Assembly (NCBI RefSeq): GCF_003991225.1
Contig: NZ_JTFC01000031.1
Location: 248,001-312,000 of the forward strand
Length of the DNA stretch: 64,000 bases
Origin: Candidatus Kurthia intestinigallinarum
GTDB taxonomy: Bacteria > Bacillota > Bacilli > Bacillales_A > Planococcaceae
Direction: 5' to 3'
The notes under the pieces are model-generated. The model was given only the letters and a program-made list of their open reading frames with translations. It had not been told where the DNA came from and made no database searches. The position numbers were made by a program, and so were the translations under genes. The first letter of the stretch is position 1. Every line of letters begins with the position of its first letter. Below are positions 25,809-34,722 of this stretch, piece by piece.

Positions 25809-27182
25809 ATGGAAATTTCGAATGCCTATTCGCATTATTTTTTGCCCATCTCACTTCATAATGTCGATGCGACAGCAATTCAAAATCAACTCATCGAACA
25901 GCATTTTTTACTATATGAAAAAGAGACTGCTTCCCTTGTACGCTATGGTGATGAAATAGAAGATAATTTTGAAACACTTAAGCATTATTTTATGCCCTAT
26001 GTAAGTGAAAAGATTTTTTCTTGCACTCCTGAAAATGGCTTTCAACGTTTTTCAAAAAATAGTCACCTGCATGGTACATTAAATGATTTGCAGCTGTCTT
26101 TTTCTATTCCAAGTATCGATGTAATCATATGTCCATTTGCGGTTGCTTTTCTCGTTATTCATGTCTCGTATGGCGAGGCTTCAAAAGAAGATTTAGCAAA
26201 AGCATTTAGACAGTTTAAAGAATTTAAAATTAAGCGTTCTTTTACCATAGAAGAAAAACGCTATACCTCATTTGAACAATTTTTAAAGAAAGAGCTTTTT
26301 GCACATCTTCCGTATCTCGCAAAAAATGGTGTCTTTCAACGTTTCGAACGTTTTCAAGATGGCGTATTACTAGCAAATCATTTTATTGCGACCTCTGTGG
26401 AAGCGACGAATGAAACACTCTTTCAACTAAACGGCGGTCCAGGTGCCTTTTCACTAAATGAACAACTTGCTCCTTACGTTTCTCCTAGCTATATCAATCG
26501 CTATATTGAAGAAGGAGAACTTATTCGTCATAGCCCGACAATACGTTATATACAGGCGGAAGAAAGTGGTGTTTTTTGGACTTCACTCTCTCCTAAATCG
26601 ACACCATATGCGTCTTTACGGCGGTATTTTAATGGCCCATTATTTTATCAAGTAGTGATTCATTATTTCCAAAAGATTGTCTTATTATCTTTTTCAAATG
26701 CTTATGCGAAAATCGATTGGAAAAAAGATGCCGCTTTTATTCGTTCACTTATGAAAAAGATGACTCTTTTTGAAGCGCAATATGATTTCCGTGATATATC
26801 TGCTTTAAGTGAAGAAAAAAATGTAACTTTATTATTACGACAAGCGCTTGATTTACAACGGATTTATGATGAAGCCTTTCATTCCTTGCAACATCTTTAC
26901 TCGACACAAGAAAATTTGTCTGATATCAAGCAAAATAATTTGCTCTTTTTCTTAACAATGTCCACCGTAATATCCGGAGCATTTGGCATGAATTTAGTCA
27001 TTGATGAATTAAAAGATGGCGTAACACTTTCTAAACTCGCCGCACTTACGTTTACAGAAGTATTTGTTTTAATTGTGACACTCATTAGCGTCGTAGTAGC
27101 AGTATTTTTCAGTCTATATACCGTTAGCCAACTTATGTATCAAACATATCAAAAGAAACAACGTCAAAAAAATAATGATTAA
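25809..27182 (+). CDS. Uncharacterised membrane protein with CorA-like C-terminus (GMN motif)
   Basis: The 457-aa protein has a large soluble N-terminal part (about 1-370) and two C-terminal membrane helices (about 376-393 and 414-440). It ends in a positively charged tail. The first helix ends in SGAFGMN, with GMN at 393-395, the signature of CorA-type divalent-cation channels at that same place. The preceding long helix (DLQRIYDEAFHSLQHLYSTQENL) resembles the CorA stalk. The N-terminal domain does not look like ordinary CorA, so this is probably a distant relative. AAGGAGGG lies upstream; the alternative ATG at 25804 is out of frame. It precedes an SDR gene by 12 bp. Confidence 0.7.
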   Translation: MEISNAYSHYFLPISLHNVDATAIQNQLIEQHFLLYEKETASLVRYGDEIEDNFETLKHYFMPYVSEKIFSCTPENGFQRFSKNSHLHGTLNDLQLSFSIPSIDVIICPFAVAFLVIHVSYGEASKEDLAKAFRQFKEFKIKRSFTIEEKRYTSFEQFLKKELFAHLPYLAKNGVFQRFERFQDGVLLANHFIATSVEATNETLFQLNGGPGAFSLNEQLAPYVSPSYINRYIEEGELIRHSPTIRYIQAEESGVFWTSLSPKSTPYASLRRYFNGPLFYQVVIHYFQKIVLLSFSNAYAKIDWKKDAAFIRSLMKKMTLFEAQYDFRDISALSEEKNVTLLLRQALDLQRIYDEAFHSLQHLYSTQENLSDIKQNNLLFFLTMSTVISGAFGMNLVIDELKDGVTLSKLAALTFTEVFVLIVTLISVVVAVFFSLYTVSQLMYQTYQKKQRQKNND

Positions 27183-27194
27183 AGGAGTATTTAT

Positions 27195-28061
27195 ATGACA
27201 AACAAAGATTATATGAAGCAAGCACCTGCACAAACACAATCACGTCAACCAGGAATGGAACAACAAATGCATCCTGAACCAGTACAGCCTTTTGATTATC
27301 AAGGTGCGCAGAAACTAAAAGATAAAGTCGCCATTATTACGGGTGGTGATTCCGGTATTGGCCGCGCTGTTGCAATGGCATTCGCATGTGAAGGCGCCGA
27401 TATTACGCTAAATTATTTACCAGAAGAACAGCAAGAGGCAGAAAAGGTAGCCGCTTTTGCAAAAGAACAAGGGCGTGACGTCTTATTACTTCCTGCTGAT
27501 TTAACCGAACCACAGCAATGCAAACAACTCGTGGAGAAAACCATTGCTCATTTTGGTCAATTAAATATTGTTGTCAATAACGCAGGGATTCAATTTCCTG
27601 TAGAAGAATTTACAGATATTACGAATGATCAATGGAAACGTACATTTGAGACAAATGTAGATCCAATGTTTTATTTAACTAAAGCTGCTGTTCCTCATCT
27701 ACAAGAAGGGGACACGATTATTTCAACAACGTCTATTAATGCCTATAAAGGCCACGCGATTTTAATTGATTATACCGCTACGAAAGGCGCGATTGTCGGC
27801 TTTACTCGTAGCTTAGCACAAAGTCTCGCACCAAAAGGCATTCGCGTGAACATGGTCGCACCTGGCCCTATTTGGACACCACTTATTCCAGCAACTTTCG
27901 ATGAACAGCAAGTAAAAGAATTTGGTCAAGATGCGCCGCTCGGTCGTCCTGGACAACCCGAAGAACTTGTAGGAGCCTATGTTTTACTTGCATCTTCTGA
28001 AGGAAGTTATATGACGGGGCAATGCATTCACGTAAATGGTGGCGCGATTATGCACTCATAG
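27195..28061 (+). CDS. SDR family oxidoreductase (YhdF/YdaD-like)
   Basis: This 288-aa short-chain dehydrogenase has an extended Gln/Pro-rich N-terminus (about 1-40) typical of the YhdF/YdaD/YhxC general-stress group. The cofactor motif is TGGDSGIGRA (about 49-58), the structural motif NNAG is near 127, and the catalytic Ser and YTATK are at about 171-187. AAAGGAG lies before the ATG. It may share a transcript with the GMN protein. The substrate is unknown. Confidence 0.85.
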   Translation: MTNKDYMKQAPAQTQSRQPGMEQQMHPEPVQPFDYQGAQKLKDKVAIITGGDSGIGRAVAMAFACEGADITLNYLPEEQQEAEKVAAFAKEQGRDVLLLPADLTEPQQCKQLVEKTIAHFGQLNIVVNNAGIQFPVEEFTDITNDQWKRTFETNVDPMFYLTKAAVPHLQEGDTIISTTSINAYKGHAILIDYTATKGAIVGFTRSLAQSLAPKGIRVNMVAPGPIWTPLIPATFDEQQVKEFGQDAPLGRPGQPEELVGAYVLLASSEGSYMTGQCIHVNGGAIMHS

Positions 28062-28127
28062 CTTTAAATATGAACACAGCCGTCCGTTGTTGTTCTTAAA
28101 TAAAATCGTCAATCTCCATTCAATGAG

Positions 28128-28166
28128 GGCGTTATCAGCGGGCCTGCTCCTGATAACGCTTTTTTT
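28128..28166 (+). repeat. Dispersed hairpin repeat GGCGTTATCA, copy 2 (terminator of the SDR gene)
   Basis: GGCGTTATCA with TGATAACGC around a 13-nt loop, followed by seven T. It is a shorter version of the hairpins at 7999 and 34009; it keeps the CAGC start and GCTCCTGATAACGC end seen in copy 3. Confidence 0.8.
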
Positions 28167-28198
28167 AATTTGTTAAACAAGTTCATTTTTTCCCTATT

Positions 28199-28238
28199 AA
28201 AAAACACTTCCAATGGCTTTCGCCTTGAAAGTGTTTTT
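28199..28238 (-). terminator. Terminator of the ketone-body operon
   Basis: AAAAACACTTCCAA with TTGAAAGTGTTTTT (one mismatch), bordered by A and T runs; on the minus strand it follows scoB. Confidence 0.8.
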
Positions 28239-28286
28239 AAGTAGGTCTTAGGTTTTTAGTTAGGTGCAACATCCACCTCTTTTTAG

Positions 28287-28946
28287 TTAAAAGCGACTTT
28301 TGGCTTCGCCTTTATTTAAACCATTTTGAAAGCTTGCCTCTGTTTTTTCCGTTACTTCCTCTAATGTATGACCATCTAATAATTCAATTAACACCATACC
28401 CTCCGGTGTAAAATCAAATACCGCTAAATCGGTAATTAAACGGCTAATGACCTGCTGCCCTGTTAGTGGCAAGGTACATGTCTTTTTCACTTTCGATTCC
28501 CCATGCTTATTCACATGCTCCATAATAACGATGACACGCTTTGCACCAACGACTAAATCCATTGCACCGCCCATGCCTTTGACCATCTTGCCAGGAATCA
28601 TCCAGTTCGCTAGGTCTCCTCGCTCTGACACTTCCATACCACCAAGAATCGCTAAATCGATATGACCACCGCGAATCATTGAGAATGACGTCGCACTGTC
28701 AAAATACGACGCCCCTTTTGCCGCGGTAATCGTTTCTTTACCAGCATTGATTAAATCCGCATCCTCTGTGCCTTCTACTGGGTACGGTCCAATACCAAGC
28801 ATACCGTTTTCAGACTGTAATAATACGTCGACACCTTCAGGGAGTGCATCCGCCACAAGCGTTGGCATGCCGATTCCTAAGTTAATATTCATCCCATCCT
28901 GAACCTCTTTTACTGCGCGCTGTACAATGACTTCACGAGCTGCCAT
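28287..28946 (-). CDS. scoB: 3-oxoacid CoA-transferase subunit B
   Basis: ScoB (219 aa) with ScoA moves CoA from succinyl-CoA to acetoacetate. The catalytic glutamate lies in the conserved SENGMLGIGP segment (about 44-53), and the GGHIDLAILGG segment follows. The start ATG overlaps the scoA stop (TAATG), with GGAGGCGAAG upstream, so the two are translationally coupled. It is the last gene of the gntP-hbd-bdh-regulator-scoA-scoB operon. Confidence 0.93.
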   Translation of the reverse strand: MAAREVIVQRAVKEVQDGMNINLGIGMPTLVADALPEGVDVLLQSENGMLGIGPYPVEGTEDADLINAGKETITAAKGASYFDSATSFSMIRGGHIDLAILGGMEVSERGDLANWMIPGKMVKGMGGAMDLVVGAKRVIVIMEHVNKHGESKVKKTCTLPLTGQQVISRLITDLAVFDFTPEGMVLIELLDGHTLEEVTEKTEASFQNGLNKGEAKSRF

Positions 28947-29653
28947 TACGCTTCGCCTCCTTTTGAACGTACCGTACGTTTTTCGATGCGTTTTTCATAG
29001 TCTGTCCCCTTAAGCACATGCTGCACAAAAACAGCTGGTGTATGGATAGCATCTGGTGCTAATGTGCCGAGTTCAACAATTTCCTCAACTTCTGCAATCG
29101 TTACTTTTCCAGCCATCGCACATAACGGATTAAAGTTTTGTGCCGTATGACGATAGACGATATTGCCATAGCGGTCTGCTTGATAGCCTTTGACAAACGC
29201 GAAGTCCGCGATAATGCCTTGCTCTAATAAATAATCCGTGCCATCAAAATTACGCACTTCCTTCCCTTCTGCAATTGGTGTCCCCGCTCCTGCCGCTGTA
29301 TAAAACGCTGGAATTCCTGATCCACCTGCACGTAGACGCTCCGCTAATGTTCCTTGTGGTGTGAGCTCTACCTCGATTTCACCATTTAAAAACTGCTGTT
29401 CAAACGTTTTATTTTCACCGACATACGATGCGACGATTTTTTTGATCTGCTTTTCTTTTAATAGCAAGCCAAGTCCCCAATCATCGACACCACAGTTATT
29501 ACTATAAATCGTTAAATCTTTCGTACCCTGTTTCACAAGCGCTAAAATTAATTTTTCAGGAATCCCACTTAATCCAAACCCACCAACAGCAATTGATGCA
29601 CCATCTGGAATTTGCTTGACGATTTCTTCAAAAGATTGTTTTACTTTATCCAT
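28946..29653 (-). CDS. scoA: 3-oxoacid CoA-transferase subunit A
   Basis: ScoA (235 aa) contains the CoA-binding glycine loop GGFGLSGIP (about 25-33) and the [12 protein letters not shown] segment. GGGGGAG lies 7 nt before the ATG at 29653; an ATG at 29674 overlaps the regulator's end. It follows the regulator gene almost without gap. B. subtilis carries the similar yxjC-scoA-scoB-yxjF set; hbd and the regulator are added here. Confidence 0.93.
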   Translation of the reverse strand: MDKVKQSFEEIVKQIPDGASIAVGGFGLSGIPEKLILALVKQGTKDLTIYSNNCGVDDWGLGLLLKEKQIKKIVASYVGENKTFEQQFLNGEIEVELTPQGTLAERLRAGGSGIPAFYTAAGAGTPIAEGKEVRNFDGTDYLLEQGIIADFAFVKGYQADRYGNIVYRHTAQNFNPLCAMAGKVTIAEVEEIVELGTLAPDAIHTPAVFVQHVLKGTDYEKRIEKRTVRSKGGEA

Positions 29654-29657
29654 GCTC

Positions 29658-30545
29658 TTACTCCCCCTGTTCAATGTGTAGCTTTTTTAGCTTTTGATAC
29701 AATGTCGTGCGATGAATGCCTAACGCTTCTGCGGCTCTCACCTTATTGCCACCATGCTCTTTTAGTACTTGAATAATTAAATCACGCTCATGCGTATGTA
29801 GCGTGTCTTTCATATGAGAAGATTGCTGTAGTAAATTATTTTGATGCATTTGATCATAAACATTATAAATTTTCGTAATTTCCTCAAACATTAAAAAGCC
29901 AATAGCACCGATTGTGACGCCTTTTTGAATAAGCGGTAGTCGGTGGACTCGCATCTCCTGACCATTGATGAGTTGCTGCTGGTTACGCTCTGCGATGCCC
30001 GTTTTTACAACGACATGCATTTGCGTATTTTCAATAATTTCCGTCACATGACGCCCAATGGCATTGGCATGCGGCACACCGGTAAAACGGCTATAGGCAT
30101 CATTAAATTCGACGATTACCCCGTTGCTGTCTACAACGACGATGCCCTCATAAGCATGCTGCAGCGTCATTGCAAAGGCACGCTTCTCTAACCCATAGCG
30201 CTCCATAAAGTCCTTCATTAAGACGTGCATGACGTCCTTTGTTAAAAGACCAATTTGCTGATGCTGATGATTTTCAACAACGACTGGAAAGGCTTGCTCC
30301 AATGATACTTTCTCAATCCCTATCGTCTGAACCGGCTGCATAATATCTGACACTAAGCGCTCTAGTTCATCGATATGCGCTAGTATTTGCTCACTTTCTA
30401 AAATTCCGACGACGCGACCTCGTTCTACAATGACGACAACGTGAACTTTTTGACTTGAAAAATAACGTGCCGCCTGGCGTAGCGTTGTCGTATGAGCAAG
30501 CTGATACGACAGCGGCTGCATATAACTCGCCCATTGTATGTCCAT
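29658..30545 (-). CDS. CBS-PAS-Fis-type HTH regulator lacking the AAA+ domain
   Basis: This 295-aa protein carries a pair of CBS-like repeats (about 10-115), a PAS domain (about 125-235, with [21 protein letters not shown]) and a C-terminal Fis-type HTH (about 255-292, [23 protein letters not shown]). This is the layout of sigma-54 activators of the RocR/BkdR kind. However, only about 20 residues join PAS to HTH, where a ~230-residue AAA+ domain with Walker A and GAFTGA should be. The frame is open throughout, so no frameshift explains it. AGGAGG lies 6 nt before the ATG at 30545. It probably controls the ketone-body operon without sigma-54. Confidence 0.82.
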   Translation of the reverse strand: MDIQWASYMQPLSYQLAHTTTLRQAARYFSSQKVHVVVIVERGRVVGILESEQILAHIDELERLVSDIMQPVQTIGIEKVSLEQAFPVVVENHQHQQIGLLTKDVMHVLMKDFMERYGLEKRAFAMTLQHAYEGIVVVDSNGVIVEFNDAYSRFTGVPHANAIGRHVTEIIENTQMHVVVKTGIAERNQQQLINGQEMRVHRLPLIQKGVTIGAIGFLMFEEITKIYNVYDQMHQNNLLQQSSHMKDTLHTHERDLIIQVLKEHGGNKVRAAEALGIHRTTLYQKLKKLHIEQGE

Positions 30546-30555
30546 AAACGTCCTC

Positions 30556-31317
30556 CTACTGTGCCGTATAGCCACCATCAATAATAATTGCTTGCCCCGT
30601 CATCCCTTTCGCACTATCGGATGCTAAGAAGAACGCCGTATCCGCAATCTCACTTAAATCAATTAATCGTTTTTGTGGAATAAGTGGATATAATACATCC
30701 TCTAGCACCGCTTCACGGCTAATGCCACGCGTTTTTGCTAGATCATCAAATTGATTACGCACAAGCTCTGTATCCGCATAGCCTGGACAAATTGCATTGA
30801 CTGTAATGCCATGCGCTGCCGTTTCAAGTGCCGCCACCTTCGTGAAGCCAATGACACCGTGCTTCGCCGAATTGTATGCCGCCTTACCCGCAAAGCCAAT
30901 CACGCCATTGATCGACGACATATTCAAAATGCGACCAGACTGCTGTTTTTTCATATGTGGTAAAACATGCTTTGTCATAACAAATGGTGCCACAAGCATG
31001 ACATCAATTAGCAATTGAAACTTCTCTGTCGGAAATTCTTCAATCATCGCTACATGTTGTAAACCAGCATTATTAATGAGCACATCAATGCGCCCAAACT
31101 CAGACATTACTTGCGCGACCATATCTTTAATTTTTTCTTCATTCGTGACATCACACACAATACCAATTGCGCGCTCACCTAATTTTTTTGCTGCCTCAGC
31201 TACTTCTTCGTGTAAATCCACTAACACAACTTTATCTCCCGCTGTGTAAAACTTTTGTGCTAGCTCATAGCCAATCCCCTGAGCGCCACCTGTAATAATT
31301 ACAACGCGTTCTGTCAT
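30556..31317 (-). CDS. 3-hydroxybutyrate dehydrogenase (SDR)
   Basis: This 253-aa SDR matches the D-3-hydroxybutyrate dehydrogenase type (B. subtilis YxjF), oxidising 3-hydroxybutyrate to acetoacetate with NAD. Motifs: TGGAQGIG (about 9-16), NNAG (about 83-86), Ser in NMSSINGV and YNSAK (about 148-152). AAGGGAG lies upstream and the ATG begins one base after the hbd stop. The genomic setting with scoAB and gntP supports the role. Confidence 0.88.
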   Translation of the reverse strand: MTERVVIITGGAQGIGYELAQKFYTAGDKVVLVDLHEEVAEAAKKLGERAIGIVCDVTNEEKIKDMVAQVMSEFGRIDVLINNAGLQHVAMIEEFPTEKFQLLIDVMLVAPFVMTKHVLPHMKKQQSGRILNMSSINGVIGFAGKAAYNSAKHGVIGFTKVAALETAAHGITVNAICPGYADTELVRNQFDDLAKTRGISREAVLEDVLYPLIPQKRLIDLSEIADTAFFLASDSAKGMTGQAIIIDGGYTAQ

Positions 31318-31318
31318 C

Positions 31319-32260
31319 TTATGCATCTCCCTTGTCATTTCGATCCTCTAGTAAAAAGCGCATTAACAATTTTTCACGCTTCGTTGCCACATCATTCATT
31401 TCCGCTTCGTTCCATTCATAGTACCCTCGACCACTACGCACACCGACATGCCCGTATGAAACGAGCTCATTTAAACCAGCACCTGCTGCTTTAAGCGTCG
31501 ATAAATCATCAAATAAATAATCTGAAATATCTTTGAAAATATCTAAGCCACCAAAATCTGCACTCATTAAAGGCCCGGTAATCGGTAAGCGGCGACCGAT
31601 ACTATACGTAACAGCCGCATCAATATCCTCTTTTGTCGCAACACCTGCATCATACAATGCCTGCGCTTCGCGGAATAAGGCGAACTGTAGACGGTTGCCA
31701 ATAAAACCTGGCACCTCTTGACGTACAACAATCGCTTTTTTATCAATTCCTTCAATCCATTCCTTCGTACGTAAGACTGTCGCCTCGACTGTTTCTGCTC
31801 CTGGCACAATTTCCACAAGTGGAATTAAATGTGCTGGATTCCAAAAGTGTGTCACGATAAAGCGTTCTGGATGCTGACTACCAAGCGCTAAATCACTTGG
31901 CTTTAGACCAGACGTATTGCTCGCAATAATGACATCTGACGACACAAGCGACTCGATTTTTTGATAGAGCTCATGCTTCATCGTTAATTTTTCTGGAATG
32001 GCTTCAATGATAAAGGTTGTATCCGCCAGTGCCTGCTCTAAATCATCGTGATACGAAATTAATGGTGTAATGTCTGATGTTGCTTGAAGTAAGCCCTCCT
32101 CGACCATGCGCTCAGCCTTCTCTACAATACCCTGCTGTGCACGCGTTAGCTCCTCTGCTGAAATACCGTATAATACGACTGGCTGTTTCGCCCAAGCTAT
32201 CGCTAGCGCAATCGAATGCCCCATTGTGCCTGTCCCAATGACTGTTACGTGTTCTGTCAT
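31319..32260 (-). CDS. 3-hydroxyacyl-CoA dehydrogenase family protein
   Basis: This 313-aa protein has an N-terminal NAD-binding domain (GTGTMGHSIA, about 9-18) and a C-terminal 3HCDH domain. It includes the SNTSGLKPSDLA and THFWNPAHLIPLVEIVPG segments (Ser and His catalytic region, about 120-150). It may oxidise 3-hydroxybutyryl-CoA or a related hydroxyacid. It lies between gntP and the 3-hydroxybutyrate dehydrogenase gene in the same operon. The exact substrate is not certain; carnitine dehydrogenase-like enzymes share this form. Confidence 0.85.
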   Translation of the reverse strand: MTEHVTVIGTGTMGHSIALAIAWAKQPVVLYGISAEELTRAQQGIVEKAERMVEEGLLQATSDITPLISYHDDLEQALADTTFIIEAIPEKLTMKHELYQKIESLVSSDVIIASNTSGLKPSDLALGSQHPERFIVTHFWNPAHLIPLVEIVPGAETVEATVLRTKEWIEGIDKKAIVVRQEVPGFIGNRLQFALFREAQALYDAGVATKEDIDAAVTYSIGRRLPITGPLMSADFGGLDIFKDISDYLFDDLSTLKAAGAGLNELVSYGHVGVRSGRGYYEWNEAEMNDVATKREKLLMRFLLEDRNDKGDA

Positions 32261-32271
32261 GTAAATTCCTC

Positions 32272-33594
32272 CTAAATACCAAGTCCAAGTGAGAATAAAA
32301 TAATCGCTAAAATAAGACCGATAATCGGTACAATGACTGTCACCGCAGCCATTGCTGGATACGCATCTTTATATTCCTCGTTTGCAATCGAGCGAATCGT
32401 CGTTACGACGTAGCCGCCTTGCGGTAATGTATCAAGCGAACCAGATGAAATCGCAATCGTTCGGTGAAGTGCATCCGCATTGACACCCATATCTAAATAA
32501 TGTGGTGCAAGCAGTGGTAGCGCTATCGTTTGACCACCTGAAGAGGAGCCTGTTAGACCAGCAATCACTGCGACCGCAATGGCACCACCAATTAATGGAC
32601 TACCTGGAATATTTGTCATTAGATCAACTGCTGACTGGAATGAATCCGTCACCTTTACAACGCCGCCAAATCCAACTACTGCGGCCGTATTCGCAATCGC
32701 AATAATGGCCCCCATTGTTCCTTCTGATAGTGCGTTACTAATATTTTGGAAATACTTACGATTAATTAAATACGTCGCAACAATGCCACTCGTTAATGCA
32801 ATAATTAATGCCGATGTGCCTAATTTATCATGGAACACAAACGATAAAATCAATACAATCGCAAGTGGAATCATGCTCATTAATGGATTCGGTAGCGCGC
32901 GTGAGGCATCATTAACGGGGTCACTAGCTCGTCCAACAAAGCCTTCACCCTTCGCAACCGCTTTCAAAACTAAATGCTTAATCCAAATGTAACCACCAAC
33001 TGCCATAAAGATTGCAACAATAATGCTGACCTCCCAGCCTGCATATGGTGATGTGCCTAAATATTCAATCGGAATCCAGTTTTGAATTTCCGGTGAACCC
33101 GCTGACGTCATCGTAAATGTAACCGACCCTAGCGCAATAACCCCCGGGATGAATCGACGTGGATAATTGGCTTGACGGAATAAACTAACCGCCATCGGAT
33201 ACACTGAGAAAGCAACGACGAATAAGCTGACGCCGCCATACGTTAAAATCGCACAGGCTGCGACAATAGCTAAAATGGCTTTTTTAACGCCTAGCTTCTC
33301 AACAACCCATTTCGCTACTGCATCTGCAGCACCACTATCTTCCATCACCTTACCGAAAATAGCTCCTGCTAAGAACATTAAGTACCATGAACCTACAAAT
33401 CCGGTAAATCCACTCATATAATTACTAACAAAGTTTGGATCTCCATCTTTTACTAACTGTGGAAAGAGAGGAATGCCATTTAATAACGCCACAAATAATG
33501 CCGTTAATGGCGCAGAAATTAATAAATTCACACCGCGCACTGTTAAATAAATAAGAAGTAACAGCCCGCCTACCATACCAATCATGCCAATCAT
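32272..33594 (-). CDS. GntP-family permease (YxjC-like)
   Basis: This 440-aa protein with about 12 membrane helices belongs to the GntP/citrate-like H+ symporter group, as B. subtilis YxjC. Here it probably imports 3-hydroxybutyrate or acetoacetate for the operon. The start is taken at 33594, where the first helix begins (MIGMIGMVGGLLLLIYL) and GGAAGCAGGTG lies upstream. Earlier in-frame ATGs, up to 33717, would add about 40 polar residues. It heads the six-gene operon. Confidence 0.85.
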   Translation of the reverse strand: MIGMIGMVGGLLLLIYLTVRGVNLLISAPLTALFVALLNGIPLFPQLVKDGDPNFVSNYMSGFTGFVGSWYLMFLAGAIFGKVMEDSGAADAVAKWVVEKLGVKKAILAIVAACAILTYGGVSLFVVAFSVYPMAVSLFRQANYPRRFIPGVIALGSVTFTMTSAGSPEIQNWIPIEYLGTSPYAGWEVSIIVAIFMAVGGYIWIKHLVLKAVAKGEGFVGRASDPVNDASRALPNPLMSMIPLAIVLILSFVFHDKLGTSALIIALTSGIVATYLINRKYFQNISNALSEGTMGAIIAIANTAAVVGFGGVVKVTDSFQSAVDLMTNIPGSPLIGGAIAVAVIAGLTGSSSGGQTIALPLLAPHYLDMGVNADALHRTIAISSGSLDTLPQGGYVVTTIRSIANEEYKDAYPAMAAVTVIVPIIGLILAIILFSLGLGI

Positions 33595-33773
33595 CGATAC
33601 ACCTGCTTCCTTTAATAAACTATTTTTTAAAAAATTTACATTCAGTGAAGCAACAATCCTGTTCAATAAAGTGTTGCCCTCTGTCTTTATTTGTATACAG
33701 CGATTGTAGTGTATCAACTATAAAAAAACAATATATTCTCGAAAAAACATCTTTTTTTAAAAATAAACATCAA

Positions 33774-33797
33774 ATTTGTATATTTTATCATACAAAT
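33774..33797. promoter_or_regulatory. Candidate operator upstream of the ketone-body operon
   Basis: Perfect 8-bp arms ATTTGTAT and ATACAAAT separated by 8 nt, about 180 bp before the gntP start. The Fis-type regulator in the operon is a possible ligand. No sigma-54 promoter (GG-N10-GC) is seen nearby. Confidence 0.4.
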
Positions 33798-34008
33798 GTG
33801 TAGCGTTTAATATACACTACTATTTCCTTTTTTACCATTTTAAAACATAAAAAAAGGAATAATACGATTGTGAGCCCTAAATATCTAAGACAATATCAAA
33901 GTAAAAAGACACTTAGAGATGTATCATTTATAGTTACAAGAGTGAAAGGCCCCTCTGAAAAGTAATCAGATGAAGTGACATCACACAAGTATGAACAAGC
34001 GGAAAAAA

Positions 34009-34060
34009 ATGGCGTTATCAGGAGCATGTCCCTCAAAGGCACGCTTGCTGATAACGCCAT
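34009..34060 (-). repeat. Dispersed hairpin repeat GGCGTTATCA, copy 3
   Basis: Stem ATGGCGTTATCA with TGATAACGCCAT (12 bp) around a 28-nt loop; the minus strand continues with a T run. It resembles copy 1 in the loop (shared GGCACGC). It could end transcripts from the rhodanese gene. Confidence 0.75.
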
Positions 34061-34204
34061 TTTATCTTGAAGTGTTTTGAGAACGACAAATAAGGTTGTC
34101 GTTCAAACCGTTAACAATACATCAACTACGATAATCATACGCGAATTTTGGCAAAGTTAAACCACCTTTCTCCAGTTGAATACCGAAAAAAGATGGTTAA
34201 ACAA

Positions 34205-34255
34205 GAATTTGACGGCGACTCCTAAGGGGCCCCCAGGAAAGCGTCCATCAAATTC
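34205..34255. repeat. 51-bp element with inverted ends (remnant Bacillaceae-type repeat)
   Basis: Ends GAATTTGACGG and CCATCAAATTC are inverted repeats (10 of 11). The interior has GGCGACTCCT and GGAAAGCGTCC, segments I recognise from a short dispersed repeat common in Bacillaceae genomes. The middle looks deleted (AAGGGGCCCCC). Confidence 0.5.
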
Positions 34256-34339
34256 CATTGAAGAATATTGGCCTTTTCTTTGTCTCACTTTCATGAATCA
34301 ACGCGATTAACCATTCCTTCTACATGCCCTAAAGGCAAA

Positions 34340-34645
34340 TTAGAATTCTAATTCGCCTTCCCAAGCGCTCATGCCGCCTTCCATGTTTGTCACATCAAAG
34401 CCTTCGCTATCTAAGTAAGACGCTGCTGTAAAGCTACGACCACCTGCATGACATACGATAATGTATGGTGTTTCTTTATTTAATTCGCCTTGACGATCTG
34501 CAATTTGACCTAGTGGAATGTGAATTGCACCTGGGATTACACCATTTGCTACTTCATCATCTTCACGTACATCGATTACATTTAATGCTTCATTTGCATC
34601 GAATTTGTCTAATACTTCATTGGCTGTAATGTTTTTTAATGCCAT
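34340..34645 (-). CDS. Rhodanese-like domain protein
   Basis: This 101-aa single-domain rhodanese has the active-site loop CHAGGRS with catalytic Cys at about residue 67, and the DVREDDEVANGVIPGAIHIPLG segment. Such proteins carry sulfane sulfur or act in sulfur relay. AAAGGGGGAT lies before the ATG. It stands alone downstream of hfq, separated by the hfq terminator. Confidence 0.9.
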   Translation of the reverse strand: MALKNITANEVLDKFDANEALNVIDVREDDEVANGVIPGAIHIPLGQIADRQGELNKETPYIIVCHAGGRSFTAASYLDSEGFDVTNMEGGMSAWEGELEF

Positions 34646-34683
34646 TGTTAATATCCCCCTTTAATGGATTCGTCTTAACTATA

Positions 34684-34722
34684 CAAAAAAAGCCGATACC
34701 CCGCAAGGTAATCGGCTTAATT
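34684..34722 (-). terminator. Terminator of hfq
   Basis: AAAAAAAGCCGAT with ATCGGCTT around a CCC/GG inner stem; the minus strand ends in a T run. Confidence 0.8.

Larger units (their letters stand above)
33595..34339. other. 745-bp intergenic region with inverted repeats
   Basis: No gene is recognised. The region holds the leader of gntP, a candidate operator palindrome (33774-33797), hairpin repeat copy 3 (34009-34060) and a 51-bp element with inverted ends (34205-34255). The AT-rich stretch between 33800 and 34000 contains short broken frames only. Confidence 0.6.
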
